From Sepioteuthis lessoniana (taxonomy: Eukaryota; Mollusca; Cephalopoda; Myopsida; Loliginidae), in the NCBI GenBank assembly GCA_963585895.1, contig OY757939.1, positions 59,103,009 through 59,167,008 of the forward strand: a DNA stretch of 64,000 nucleotides, read 5' to 3'. The translations under genes were made by a program, and so were the position numbers. Each line of letters starts with the position of its first letter. The first letter of the stretch is position 1. Of this stretch, positions 42,177 through 52,917 are shown in pieces. A model generated the notes under the pieces. That model made no database searches. It was not told where the DNA came from and saw only the letters and a program-made list of their open reading frames with translations.

Positions 42177-42519
42177 GTGTTTTTTTATTTATATCAAAAA
42201 CACATAACAGGATGGAAATAAATTTATAATCCTAATGTGACAGGTTTGTGTTTTTTCTTAATGATATATACATATATACATATATATACACACGCATTCT
42301 TATTTTACACTGTAATGTTAATAAAATAAGTGTTAGTCAGATGTGCTAGTATCGTTTCACAAAACCAATTTTCCTCCTAAATACGGTAATCAAGTAATCT
42401 TACTCCTATTCCAGTTTGATTATTGCAGCAATACATGAAACTCTAAGTATCGAAGCGGGAAACGCTGGACTATAATATATTTAAGTATAGAATTAAACAG
42501 CACATTTTATTTTTGATTT
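41748..42519. other. No gene; two (TA)n tracts
   Basis: (TA)n at 41862-41909 and 42141-42174, each followed by sequence sharing AACAGGATGGAAATA(G/A)ATTTAT (42092 and 42206), so a ~115-bp segment is duplicated. No coding frame. Confidence 0.55.
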
Positions 42520-42960
42520 TAAGACTTTTTTCCAAACTTTTAGGGATCATTCCAAGTGCACCAAATACAATTGGTATCACCGCCATCCACATTTTCCACA
42601 GTCTTTTTGTAGTTCTCTCGTAAAGTCCAAGAATTTGTTTATCTTTTTGCTTTCTTTTGTTCTCCCTCTGTGGTCCACCATTACGACAAAATCTACTTAA
42701 TGGCTAGTGCTTTTTTTCTTGCTAACATGAAGCTCAAGTTTTCTAGTAGGGATTAGGGGATCTGTCAGTATCTCAAAATCCCAGAGAATTGCAAGTGTAT
42801 CATTCTTTAGAACAGGTTCTGGTTTGTTCCTATACTATTTGTTAGTATGGTCAAATTTTAATCTCTTGTATAGTTCCCAGTGGATCACCCTTCCCACCCA
42901 CTCATGCCTAGTCTTGTATTCCTTTTCTTCTATTTTGCTTCATTCCATTGTTATACTGAG
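42520..42960 (-). pseudogene. LINE-X fragment
   Basis: The minus strand carries LWKMWMAVIPIVFGALGMIP in the C-terminal block, then further upstream segments (ATCTCAAAATCCCAGAG, TGGTCAAATTTTAATCTC, CACCCACTCATGCCTAG on +). Many stops. Confidence 0.65.
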
Positions 42961-42965
42961 TGTCT

Positions 42966-43915
42966 CAAAATAGATGCAACTCATTAATATAATAATGATT
43001 TATTACTGAGACAATGAAACGCAGTTTCTTCCAGGCAGCGGTCGTATCGATACTGATGCAAGGATGCACTACTTGGACGCTAACTAAACAGCTGGAGAAC
43101 GGAATATATGTGCTATAATCAAACAGGTGACATCACCACACTAGACGGAACCCCTCTGAAACTAATAGACAAATTCACCTACCTAGGAAGCAGCGTCTCA
43201 TCAACTGAAAAGGACATCGACACGCGGCTAACGAAGGCATGGACAGCTACCGATAGACTTATCGATCATATGGAAATCAGACCTGACCGATAAAATAAAA
43301 CGCAGTTTCTTCCAGGCAGCGGTAGTATCGATACTGTTGTATCGATACACTACTTGGACGCTAACTAAACGGCTGGAGAAAAAGCTAGACGGCAATTACA
43401 CTAGAATGCTGCGAGCAATATTGAATAATTCCTGGCGGAAACACCCCACAAGGCACCAACTATACGGCCACCTGCCTGCCATCACGAAAACTATCCAAGT
43501 TAGACGAACCAGACATGCAGGACACTGCTGGAGAAGCAGGGACGAGCTCATCAGTGATGTACTCCTATAGACCCCCACATATGGCCGGGCAAAAGCAGGA
43601 CGACCAGCTCGAATATACATTCAGCAGCTATGTGAGGATACGGGATGTAGCCCTGAAGACCTACCAGAGGCGATGAACGATAGGGAGAAGTGGCGAGAGA
43701 GGGTCAGGGAGATGATGATGATGATGACTGAGACAAACGCAAGAGCGTCATTTGGAACATGTACAGTAAAAATTGCATCCTTTGAGCTTGAGACATTAAG
43801 TCAATTTTTTCAATTGCTATTAAATCAGCTTCCAGGACATGCAATCTTTTTTTTCAGTTTCTTGTCTCAGTAATAAATCATTATCATATTAATTGGTATG
43901 CAACCAACTATTTTG
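42966..43915. mobile_element. TIR element (MITE-like, ~228 bp) split by an RTE insertion
   Basis: Left arm 42966-43014 (CAAAATAGATGCAACTCATT, AATATAATAATGATTTATTA, CTGAGACAA) and right arm 43862-43915 are inverted repeats. The inner 32 bp differ at one position; the outer part has small gaps. The RTE copy sits exactly at the inner end of the left arm. No transposase inside. Confidence 0.85.
43015..43726 (+). mobile_element. RTE LINE copy (rearranged 5' end) with 10-bp target duplication
   Basis: Flanked by ACTGAGACAA at 43005-43014 and 43727-43736. Starts with KRSFFQAAVVSILMQGCTTW at 43016, then jumps back upstream to GIYVL-like sequence at 43103 (MCYNQTGDITTLDGTPLKL, STEKDIDTRLTKAW) and repeats the KRSFFQAAV segment at 43300. 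It then runs to MNDREKWRERVRE. Ends GAGATGATGATGATG without the usual RDIRATS codons. Frames 43108-43293 and 43337-43570 are the remnants. Confidence 0.92.
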
Positions 43916-44217
43916 AAGTTTTTAATGATTTTGTCTCCAAATAAGTAAAGACGCAAAATAGTTTTCCTCTATTGTCCGAGGCATTGTGATCGAGGACTAA
44001 TAGTCGTTATAGTATACTATTTTCAAATCTGAAACAAGAAAGAAAACAACATTATTATTAGTAGAGTTATTTGCAGTCACGTGGGTCCCATGTATATTGA
44101 GACAACCTACATTATTCCTTGCAAGTTTTTCACACTAACGTTTGCTAATGGTCTTTCACTGGAATCTGACGGGAAGCTAATCTCCTCAGGCCACCAGGAC
44201 TCTTCTCTGTAATTTGG

Positions 44218-45095
44218 GTTGGTTTGTTAGGTTTTATGGCATATCAACCTTTGTAGGTTATTTAACGCCAAATCCATTTTTATGTAAATAATCTGTTCTA
44301 TTTAAAACAATTCAGTTTAGCATAAGTACACAGTTTAATTGTCAAAAACATTTCCATTTCAAACTATTCAAGCAGTTATATGTAACAATTCAGATAAGTG
44401 TAAATACAGTTTCAATGCCGAAAAATAGTTCTATTTGAAATAATTCAGTTAAGCATAAACACGCAGTTTAAATGTAAGTACGTTTTAATTGTCAAAAACA
44501 TTTCTATTTCAAGCTATTCAGTTTACTCAAACAATTCAGTTTAGCATAATATACTGTTAGTTATATTTAACCCATAGATAGGGCCCCATCAGGTGCTACT
44601 ACTCCGGGCCAGAGTGGACCTGGGAGCGATGGCAATGAAGGGGTACTCCGCATTCCCCAAAGCTCCAGCACTGCTGGAACCTCACCATCAGATTGTTTAG
44701 TGTCATAACCAGGACACTCGTTAGGGGGTCTTACCCCTCTGCAGAGGTGCAGTCAGTGTATTCTACAGCCCCAGCCGACTGGGCAATACACAGAGTTAAA
44801 TGACAAACAGTTTTATTTCCGATAATTCAGTTCAGCATAAGTACACAGTTTAGAAGTAAAAAACAGTTCTATTTCGAGCAATTCAGTTCAGCACTAGTAC
44901 GCAGTTCCAATGTCAAAACAGTTCTATTTTAAACAGTTCAGCTTAGCATAAATACGCAGTTTAAATGCAAAAATCAGTATAGTGAAAGAAGCACGGTTTA
45001 GTTCTATTTAACCCATAGATTGGACCCTTATCAGGTGCTACTACTCCGGACCAGAGTGTACCTGGGAGCGATGGCAATGAAGGGGTATTCCGCAT
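44218..45095 (-). repeat. SINE-C dimer with 11-bp target duplication
   Basis: One full SINE-C (44218-44790) and a second, 5'-truncated unit (44790-45095) in the same orientation, without a second tail between them. Flanks CTGTAATTTGG (44207-44217) and CTGTAATCTGG (45096-45106) are the target duplication. Internal ~55-bp tandem units occur in both halves. Confidence 0.85.
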
Positions 45096-45290
45096 CTGTA
45101 ATCTGGCAGATCTCAATAATGTTGTAGTTTGGATGGTCTTAATTCGTCCTCCGATTTCCAAATCTTCCAGCCCCTTCTCCAAGCCTTTGGGCACCGTATC
45201 AAACGCACCAATTAAAATTGATATCAACGACCCTCTCATGTTTCACAGTTTTCTTTGTTCTCTGGCAAGGTTCAGGTACTTCTGGAAGGT

Positions 45291-45513
45291 GTCCTCGTGG
45301 TGTAATGGTTAAAGCGCTGGACTGCGGAATCGTAGTAAGCGAGTTCGTACTACAGTCGCGCTGTTACGTTCACTTTCGGGCAAATACCCTTAGGAAAGGT
45401 ATGAACCCCCTTATCCTCCCAGCTATGGGTTAAATAGCGCCACTACTCTTCTTGTAGGAGAATAGCTTTGGCATTAAATAACCGACACAGGTTGATATGC
45501 CAAAGAAATCAAT
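45291..45513 (+). repeat. SINE-A copy (full length, young)
   Basis: GTGTCCTCGTGGTGTAATGG, TTAAAGCGCTGGACTGCGGA, GAGTTCGTACTACAGTCGCG, AAAGGTATGAACCCCCTTAT, tail GCATTAAATAACCGACACAG GTTGATATGCC. The A-box-like TGGTTAAAGCG and degenerate B box GAGTTCGTACT are visible. Possible imperfect target duplication GTACTTCTGG / GTACTTGTCT. Confidence 0.9.
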
Positions 45514-45665
45514 CAAGTACTTGTCTCTTTTTTTATTTTTACTCTGTCGTCCACCTGGATGATAAAGTCCACTAGACGGTAAAATTCTCTTTTTTTTTTT
45601 TTTGTTAATTATCACTGGGTCTGATCGTCTGGCCGGGATCAGGTGATCTGTTTGTATCTCAAAAT

Positions 45666-45876
45666 CCCATTATTATTATTGTTATTGCAAGTTTTTCAAA
45701 CAAGTTTTAACAAGTCTCCTTTCACTGAAACGAAATCTTTTCAAGTCTTCAGCACTCTTCTGATTTTATCAATGCTGTTGTCTAATTTTCCAGGTTCTTA
45801 AGAATTGTTCCAAATGTTTCTACTATTTTTGTGAATTTCCTGCATTCGTTTATTATGTAATTAACGCTTTCATCTC
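45666..45876 (-). pseudogene. LINE-X fragment interrupted by RTE (left part)
   Basis: ATTATTATTGTTATTGCAAG then LINE-X 3' sequence, ending at the RTE target site. The LINE-X text resumes after the RTE at 46395-46560 (TATGATTGGTCCTCATGGCA, TTAAAAGAAATTTAGTTTCT). Confidence 0.6.
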
Positions 45877-45886
45877 TTTCTCCCCA

Positions 45887-46384
45887 CCATCATCATCATG
45901 TCGTGCCGCTAGCACGCATATCCCTGACCCTCTCTCACCACTTCTCCCTATTATTCATCGCCTCTGGCAGGTTTTCAGGGCTACATTCCGTATCCTCACA
46001 CAGCTGCTGTATGTATGTTCGAGCTGATCATCCTGCTTTTGCTCGGCCATATGCGGGGGTCCATGGGAGTACATCACTTATGAGCTCGTTCCTGCTTCTC
46101 CAGCAGTGTCCTACGTGTCTGGTCCGTCTAAATTGGATAGTTTTCGTGATGGGAGGCAGGTGGCCGTATAGTTGGTGCCTTATGGGGTGTTGCCGCCAGG
46201 ACTTGTTCAAGATTGCTCGCAACATTCTAGTGTAATTGCCGTCTAGCTTCTTCTTCAGCCGTTTAGTAAGCGTCCAAGTAGTGCATCCATGTAGCAGTAT
46301 CGATACGACCGCTGCCTGGAAGAAACTGCGTTTTATTTTATCGGTCAGGTCTGATTTCCATATGATCGAGATCCTATCGATAGC
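45887..46384 (-). mobile_element. RTE LINE copy, 3' 498 bp, with 10-bp target duplication
   Basis: (ATC)n at 45888-45899 is the tail. Flanks TTTCTCCCCA (45877-45886) and TTTTTCCCCA (46385-46394) are a target duplication with one change. The minus-strand reading includes MLRAILNKSWRQHPIRHQLY and TRHVGHCWRSRNELISDVL with stops elsewhere; closer to the 43-kb copy (ISDVLL) than to the 28-kb copy. Confidence 0.9.
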
Positions 46385-46394
46385 TTTTTCCCCA

Positions 46395-46565
46395 TAATTT
46401 ACACTATTCTATTCAGTTGCATATTATCAATTTTCGCTTTGATATGATTGGTCCTCATGGCATTGTTTTCACCTGTTATTAAAAGAAATTTAGTTTCTCT
46501 TTTGAGGTTTCCCTTTCTTAGCCATGTTCAGGTCTTCTCGCGTAAAATTTCGTCAGTTTGTTGCT
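46395..46565 (-). pseudogene. LINE-X fragment (right part after RTE)
   Basis: Continues the LINE-X copy broken at 45876: TTCGCTTTGATATGATTGGT, ATGGCATTGTTTTCACCTG, CTCTTTTGAGGTTTCCCTTT, AGCCATGTTCAGGTCTTCTC. Confidence 0.6.
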
Positions 46566-46639
46566 AGAAATATTTTTCCCCATTTCCGTTTGCTAATTTT
46601 TGTTTTTCTGCTTGGTAATTATTATTTTTTTTATCATTA

Positions 46640-46930
46640 TTTTACTCCTTGAAAGTTTTTTTTTTTTTTTTTTTTTACACCAGTGCTAGCTGATGGTCTT
46701 TCACTGGATTCTAAGCGACAACAAGTCTTCTCATGTTTTTACGACTCTTCCCAGTATTCTGGACGATCTTGATAATGCTGTCGTCTGTATGGTCTCGATC
46801 CATCCTCTGATTTTTTAAGTCTTGTAGTCCCTTTACCAATCCTTTAGTAAAGGGACTTAGTATTCTTAGTATTATGGCCGATTATTATTATTATTATTAT
46901 TATTATTATCATTATTATTATTATTATATA
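46640..46930 (-). pseudogene. LINE-X 3' fragment with T-run and (ATT)n
   Basis: CCTTGAAAGTTTTTTTTT, CACCAGTGCTAGCTGATGGT, CTTTCACTGGATTCTAAGCG, TCTGTATGGTCTCGATCC, then TAGTAAAGGG duplication and (ATT)n at 46882-46926. Confidence 0.65.
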
Positions 46931-47381
46931 AATGTTTCCTGTTGACTTCATTATTATTTAATTATTTCTATTTTGGTCAAAAATTGCTTGAAGAGTCCAA
47001 AAGACTTTTTAATTCTATGTTTTTACTCTCTCTGTCTCTCTCTCTCTCTCTCTTTCTCTCTCAATCTCTTGCTCTTAGACTTATGGGCGAGAAGGAAACA
47101 AATCTGTTGTTATTAATAGACAAAAAAAAAAACAGAAAAAAATATACTTGACGGGAAAATTGCATGAAGTGACGTTCCAAAAATAAAATTTGAAGAATGA
47201 GATGTGTCTCTTATACAAAGAGGTCTTTGAGTTTCAGTAAGAGGAGAAAAAAACTATTTTCAGATTACAGTTAATCATAGAGTAAGAGCTTTAATTAGCG
47301 TTTCATGTAATTTAGAGTTAAGTGATAAATGACAGGTACTGAATAATAAATTTATTATTGCAGATGATTTGTATTATCATA
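46931..47381. other. No gene; (CT)n tract
   Basis: (CT)n at 47027-47060; remainder AT-rich with no recognised feature. Confidence 0.5.
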
Positions 47382-47662
47382 TTTACCCAACCCCTCCGCT
47401 CGGGCAGGATATGACACAAGGTCAATTTTTAAGTGGAGTTTAACAGGTTTTAATTCAGAGTTTTCCTTCTCCTAGACAAGTTGCCTCACCAAGACTGAAG
47501 AACCTAGTCTGCCCTACTATTTACCCATATCTGGAGGGAGAACAATTGGATTCATACCTTTCCCAAGAGTATTAGTGCTATGTGAAATGCAATCAGTCCA
47601 GGATTTGAACTCGTGTTGTCGTGTCCAATTCCTGCGACGATAACATTACACCACGGGCAGAT
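47382..47662 (-). repeat. SINE-B copy (full length)
   Basis: Minus strand: CCAACCCCTCCGCTCGGGC, TAGACAAGTTGCCTCACCAA, ATATCTGGAGGGAGAACAAT, TTCATACCTTTCCCAAGAGT, CCAGGATTTGAACTCGTG (B box), head GATAACATTACACCACGGGC with one base lost. Confidence 0.9.
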
Positions 47663-47771
47663 TATTTGTATTATAACATCAACAGGAATTTAATTATGCC
47701 GTTAGAACGAATTTGGCATCATATCGGTTGAGTTTTATAAGAAATGTAATAATAAGTGTTGCGACTTAATC

Positions 47772-47840
47772 ATTAATTTGTAAAACGTTTTCTTATATAT
47801 AATGACCAATTATATATAAGGAAACGTTTTATAAATTAAT
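47772..47840. repeat. Foldback with 32-bp arms
   Basis: Arms 47772-47803 and 47809-47840 are reverse complements with two mismatches (ATTAATTTGTAAAACG... / ...CGTTTTATAAATTAAT), loop GACCA. It sits at the start of a (TA)n-rich array whose unit begins with the same AAATTAATTCCC. Confidence 0.85.
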
Positions 47841-47907
47841 TCCCATATATATATATATATATATATATATTAATTCCTTATATATATATATATATATCAT
47901 CTCTCTA

Positions 47908-47984
<77 letters not shown>

Positions 47985-48062
47985 TAATTCCCATATATAT
48001 ATATATATATATTAATTCCTTATATATATATATATATATATACATCATCTCTCTATCTTACC

Positions 48063-48093
<31 letters not shown>

Positions 48094-48129
48094 AATTAAT
48101 TCCCATATATATATATATATATATTAATT

Positions 48130-48176
<47 letters not shown>

Positions 48177-48190
48177 CTCTCTATCTTACC

Positions 48191-48227
<37 letters not shown>

Positions 48228-48267
48228 AATTAATTCCCATATATATATATATATATATATATTAATT

Positions 48268-48326
<59 letters not shown>

Positions 48327-48366
48327 CTCTCTATCTTACCCTCTCTCTCTCTATATATATATATAT
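47841..48366. repeat. Higher-order (TA)n/(CT)n array
   Basis: Four to five tandem copies of a 110-130-bp compound unit: AAATTAATTCCC, (TA)n, TTAATTCCTT, (TA)n, CATCATCTCTCTATCTTACC, (CT)n, (TA)n. Units differ mostly in tract length. Confidence 0.92.
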
Positions 48367-49199
48367 GTGTATATGGAAAATCTACGGATTTCTCTATTTG
48401 AAAAGTCAATTTCTGTACGAAAAATAGCCTTAAAAAGCTGTAATTTTTGGATCTGGTCAAGAAATGCAAATATGCAATTCTTGACCAATCGATGCTTGCG
48501 CGATCTTTTTGAAATTTCTTTTGTAGCCGACAACATTTGAACAACATTCAAAATTCTTGAAGAAATCTATTCTCTCTTAGATTGTTAAAAATACATTTTT
48601 TTTTTAACAATTACGTTCATATCAACATTCTCATCAAATTTCGAGCCAACCTCAATCTTATTAATAAGCGATGAAATAGATAAGTCTTAAGTTGATTTAT
48701 AGATCCCTTCGGAGGAATTGAGAGCTAGACATAAAACTTTCGACTTTATTTCTTTTTAATGAAAATCTAACATTCTGTTCCTTCAAGCATGCAATTAATT
48801 TCAACATGGCTTAATCAAATGAAAATATTGTTTATTTAAAGATATTCATACTATCGTTTCACTGTTTGCCTGCAGATGAAGTATTTTTGCTGCGTGAGTT
48901 TACATATTGGTGCATAAGTATACTCCCTACCTTATTAGTGACTGACTCACACTCAAATCTTTTACACAAACAAAATATATAAACTAGATTGAGATTACGC
49001 AAACTGTTACATTGAAATGCGTGAATTTCACTTTCTTTTAACGTAAATATTGGAGAATATTTAGACTCTGACTAATATCATCTTTTCTTTCAAGAAAAAA
49101 CTTTGTAACATTTATTTTTCCACAAACTTATCACTCAAGTTAAAGAAATATAAATTATCATTCATCGGTGTTTTATACCATCATTCAGACTTTTTTCCG

Positions 49200-49200
<1 letters not shown>
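48367..49200. other. No recognised feature
   Basis: About 830 bp of AT-rich, apparently single-copy sequence. Short frames at 48323-48551 lack motifs. This is one of the least repetitive stretches in the window. (CA)n and (TA)n follow at 49202-49258. Confidence 0.5.
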
Positions 49201-49258
<58 letters not shown>

Positions 49259-49263
<5 letters not shown>

Positions 49264-50173
49264 TATCTTCAATAAGTATCCAGACTTTTTTGTACAAGCA
49301 TTTAAAATTGTCGTAGACTCTTCAAAATTCAGCATGTTATTGCTATACATCTTATGAGATGACTGGCCTATTTTTATGATTTCAGGTTCAAATGGACAGC
49401 TACAACAGCAATTGGAATACACCCTTCTAAATCCTGATTGTCACTGCTGGTGAGTTTCAAAAATGCAATCTGGACGTGAGGACACTTTAGAAAAACGATA
49501 TGCAATAAAATTGTATTTTAAACTTGGAAAAAATGCCACAGAAACGTATGGAATGCCCCAGACTGCTTTTGGAGCATCTTGCATGAATCGAGCATCAGTT
49601 ATTAAGTGGCATAAGAGATTTAAGGAAGGCTGAGAGTCTGTGAAGGATGATGAGAGGTGTGGGAGGAGTAAGCAAGTCAATACACCACAGTTGATTGGCC
49701 AAAGGGTTTGAGTTAGGGTTACTATATTGAGGTTTTAAGGGAGTTCAGCAAGAGATTCTGTCAGAAGAGGCCAGCACTCTTCAAATCGGGTGAGTGGCAT
49801 TTCCACCAGGACAATGCACCAGTCGACAACTATATCCTTGTCACAAACTATTTGAGCAAGATGAATATCAAGACAGTTCGTCACCCTCCCTATAGTCTAT
49901 ACCTTGCTCCCTGTGACTTTTGGTTATTCCCTAAGCTCAGCGGCTGTCGTCGTTATGAGACAATTGAGGAGATGAAAGAGTCTGTGACGAAGGTCATTGA
50001 CACACTTCCACAAGAGGACTTTCATGGGGCCTTGAAGAAGTTATTGGAACGGTACAACAAGTGCATTGCAACTGGAGGAGATTACTTCGAAGGGGACTAG
50101 AGTTTCATGTGTGTACTGGTAATAAAATTGCCCATACGAAAAAAGTCTGGATACTTATTTAATGATCATCGTA
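49259..50173 (+). mobile_element. Non-autonomous mariner element, copy 5 (complete ends)
   Basis: 915 bp between TA sites inside a (TA)n tract. Left end TATGGTATCTTCAATAAGTA, right end AATGATCATCGTA. N-terminal half 49470-49680 (LEKRYAIKLYFKLGKNATET). Family deletion join at 49695-49760. C-terminal half with frame 49852-50100 (MSKMNIKTVRHPPYS, LAPCDFWLFPKL, ERYNKCIATGGDYFEGD) and a natural-looking stop at 50098. Frameshifts elsewhere prevent function. Confidence 0.92.
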
Positions 50174-51085
50174 TATATATATATATATAATGGTAAGGAT
50201 CATTTAGTTTGTTGAGTATTATGGGAATGGTAGTTTAGTTTTTACTGTTTTTTGTAATTGTTTTTACATACACGGTGATATATTGGAGACATCAAAAAAA
50301 TTGATAAATGAGAATAAAAATAATCTTTTTTAATAGCCGTGCAAAACAACGCCATTGAGATCAATTATATTAAAACGAAAATCGATTATACACAGTAGAT
50401 CGTAAGTAATTCTCTTCTGGAATTTTTTTTGCGTGCGAGTACTTCTGAAAGACATATGGACGATCTAAATTGAATTTCTTTTTGTCCGGGAAAACAACTT
50501 TTCGCCATTTTTTTTATCTCTCTTGATTTGATATTAATGAGCATATACTAGTCGTTTCTCTTTGTGTTTCATTGTTAACGTTGGATGATGAATTCTTTTC
50601 TTATGCTTAGTTTTTTTCATTGTTTAAATGCCTTCTAATAGTTTTAGTATTGCAAGGAGCATCCACTAGAGATTTCAAGATTTTTAATGTTGTCAAAGTT
50701 TTCTTTTTTACTCTTTGCACAATTCTTCTCTTGAATTGTGGAGATCATTTTTCTGGCCTGCCAGTCGGTTTTCTTGTTCCATACTTATTTAGACTTTTCA
50801 CGTAACGGTTTTACTGCGTCCTAAAGCCTTCAAATTTTCTCTCTGAGATTTTCCGACTCTTTTCAGAGCTGTAATCTCGCCTTTCTCAAATTAAGATTAT
50901 TTAGTTTCTTTAGGCACTAACGTTTTTAGCATTTTAAGTATTAAAAATTTTAATAACTTTTATATTACGTAGACTATATATAATATATTTTTCAATTATA
51001 TTAATTTTTTTTCTTTAGTTTTTATTGGTCGTCTTATATTTGTGTCAAAAATAAATCTTAAGATTTAGCATAAATGCTAATATAG
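50174..51085. other. No recognised feature
   Basis: About 910 bp AT-rich, a short (TA)n at 50173-50188, no supported gene; the 61-codon frame at 50620 has no motif. Confidence 0.5.
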
Positions 51086-51223
51086 ATATCCTATTTACCA
51101 ACCCCTCCGCTCGGGCAGGAATATGACACAAGGTCAATTTTTTTAAGCGGAGTTTGACAGGTTTGAATTCAGAGTTTTCCTTCTCCTAGACTAGTTGCTT
51201 CGTTTATTGTTTGCCAGGCAACT

Positions 51224-52327
51224 TTGGCTGTGTTCTTTCTTCTACTCACTTCGTTTGTTGTTTGCCAGGCAAACACAGCCAAAGCAAAACTGAAAGCAGC
51301 AAACCAACAAGAAAGAATAAAACTGGGGAAACAGCACTTCGAAAACTTACTAGGAAACCCACCGAAAATAACATATGAACCAATCACCAGAATAATTAGC
51401 AAGCAATTAGACATTAAACTAGGACCGTTCACACAAGAACTCGACTCGGTTCTCAGAAAAATTAAAAATAGGAAAGCTGCAGGGCTGGACGAAATTCCCC
51501 CGGATGTATGGAAGACCAGACAATTCGACGACATACTGCTCCGACACTGCAACGCAGTATACAATCAAAATCCGATAGATAGATGGATGAAGGGATGCAT
51601 ACTCCCCTTCCCTAAAAAGGGGGACCTCGGATTAGCCAAAAACTACCGAGGCATAACACTTACATCCATAGCAGCCAAAATCTACAATGCCCTACTACGA
51701 AACCGCATAGAACCCAAAATCGACAACATACTTAGAAAAAACCAAAATGGCTTCCGAAGAAATAGATCCACGACCTCACAAATACTAACCATCCGTAGAA
51801 TCCTTGAAGGTGTACGGGCAAAACACCTACAAGCGACATTAATATTTGTTGACTTTACCAAGGCTTTCGATTCCATTCACAGAGGAAAGATGGAACAAAT
51901 CCTACTAGCGTACGGCATACCTAAAGAAACCGTAGCGGCAATAACGATTCTCTATAGAAACACTAAAGTAAAAGTACGATCACCAGATGCAGACACAGAA
52001 TACTTCGACATTGTAGCAGGAGTACTACACGGGGACACGCTGGCCCCGTACCTCTTTATCATTTGTCTAGACTACGTACTTAGAACATCGATTGACAAAA
52101 TCAGAGAGAATGGCTTCGAACTGACGAAGAAAAGAAGCAGAAGATACCCCGCAACAACAATTACCGACGCTGACTACGCCGATGACATAGCGATACTGGC
52201 AAATACACCCAACCAAGTCGAAACACTACTGCATAGTTTGGAACGAGCAGCAACAAGCACAGGCCTCTATGTTAACACAAAACGGAATATATGTGCTATA
52301 ATCAAACGGGGGACATCTCCACTCTAG
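51224..52327 (+). pseudogene. RTE reverse transcriptase fragment (367-codon frame)
   Basis: The first ~16 codons come from the inverted segment. The rest is RT: KNRKAAGLDEIPPD, PFPKKGDLGLAKNYRGITL, FVDFTKAFD, GVLHGD (Gln to His against GVLQGD at 28.9 kb) and YADDI. The palm catalytic motifs remain, but the endonuclease is absent. A 4-bp deletion near 52275 shifts the frame after YVNTKRN. Confidence 0.9.
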
Positions 52328-52917
52328 AAGGAACCCCTCTTAAACTTGTAAACAAATTCACGTACCTAGGAAGCAGCGTCGAATCAACCGAAAAGGACAT
52401 CGGAACCAGGTTAACGAAAGCATGGATAGCTATCAATAGGCTATCGATTATATGGAAATCAGACCTAACCGATAAAATGAAACGCAGTTTCTTCCATGCA
52501 GCGGTCACATCGATACTGCTATATGGCTGCACTACATTGACGCTAACAAAACGACTGAAGAAGAAGCTAGACGGCAATTACACAAGAATGCTACGTGCAA
52601 TATTAAACAAGTCCTGGCGGCAACACCCCACAAGACACCAACTAGACGGCCACCTGCCCCCTATAACGAAAACTATTCAAGTTAGACGAACCAGACATGC
52701 AGGACACTGCTGGAGAAGCAGGGACGAACTCATAAGAGATGTACTCTTATGGACCCCCACACATGGCCGTGCAAAAGCAGGACGACCAGCACGAACATAC
52801 ATTCAGCAGCTATGTGAGGATACGGGTTGCTGTCCTGAAGACCTACCTAGGGCGATGAACGATAGGGAGGAGTGGCGAGAGAGGGTCAGGGATATCCGTG
52901 CTACCAGCGCGATATGA
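52291..52917 (+). pseudogene. RTE C-terminal region (208-codon frame)
   Basis: Continuation after the frameshift: MCYNQTGDISTLEGTPLKLV, RSFFHAAVTSILLYGCTTLT, HLPPITKTIQVRRTRHAGHC, GRPARTYIQQLCEDTGCCPE, ending RDIRATSAI and stop. This C-terminal part is the same segment present in all the short copies, as expected from 5' truncation. Confidence 0.9.

Larger units (their letters stand above)
44096..45665 (-). pseudogene. LINE-X copy split by SINE-C and SINE-A insertions
   Basis: LINE-X sequence at 44096-44217, 45096-45290 and 45514-45665 is continuous once the two SINEs are removed. The minus-strand reading of the middle piece gives MRGSLISILIGAFDTVPKGL then EKGLEDLEIGGRIKTIQTTT. The pieces give a clear relative age: LINE-X first, SINEs later. 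Confidence 0.8.

Noticed and set aside
45291-45370. Functional tRNA genes at SINE heads (also 56448, 59763, 33590, 62950)
   Set aside because: A and B boxes are visible but acceptor stems do not close and each head continues into a SINE body.
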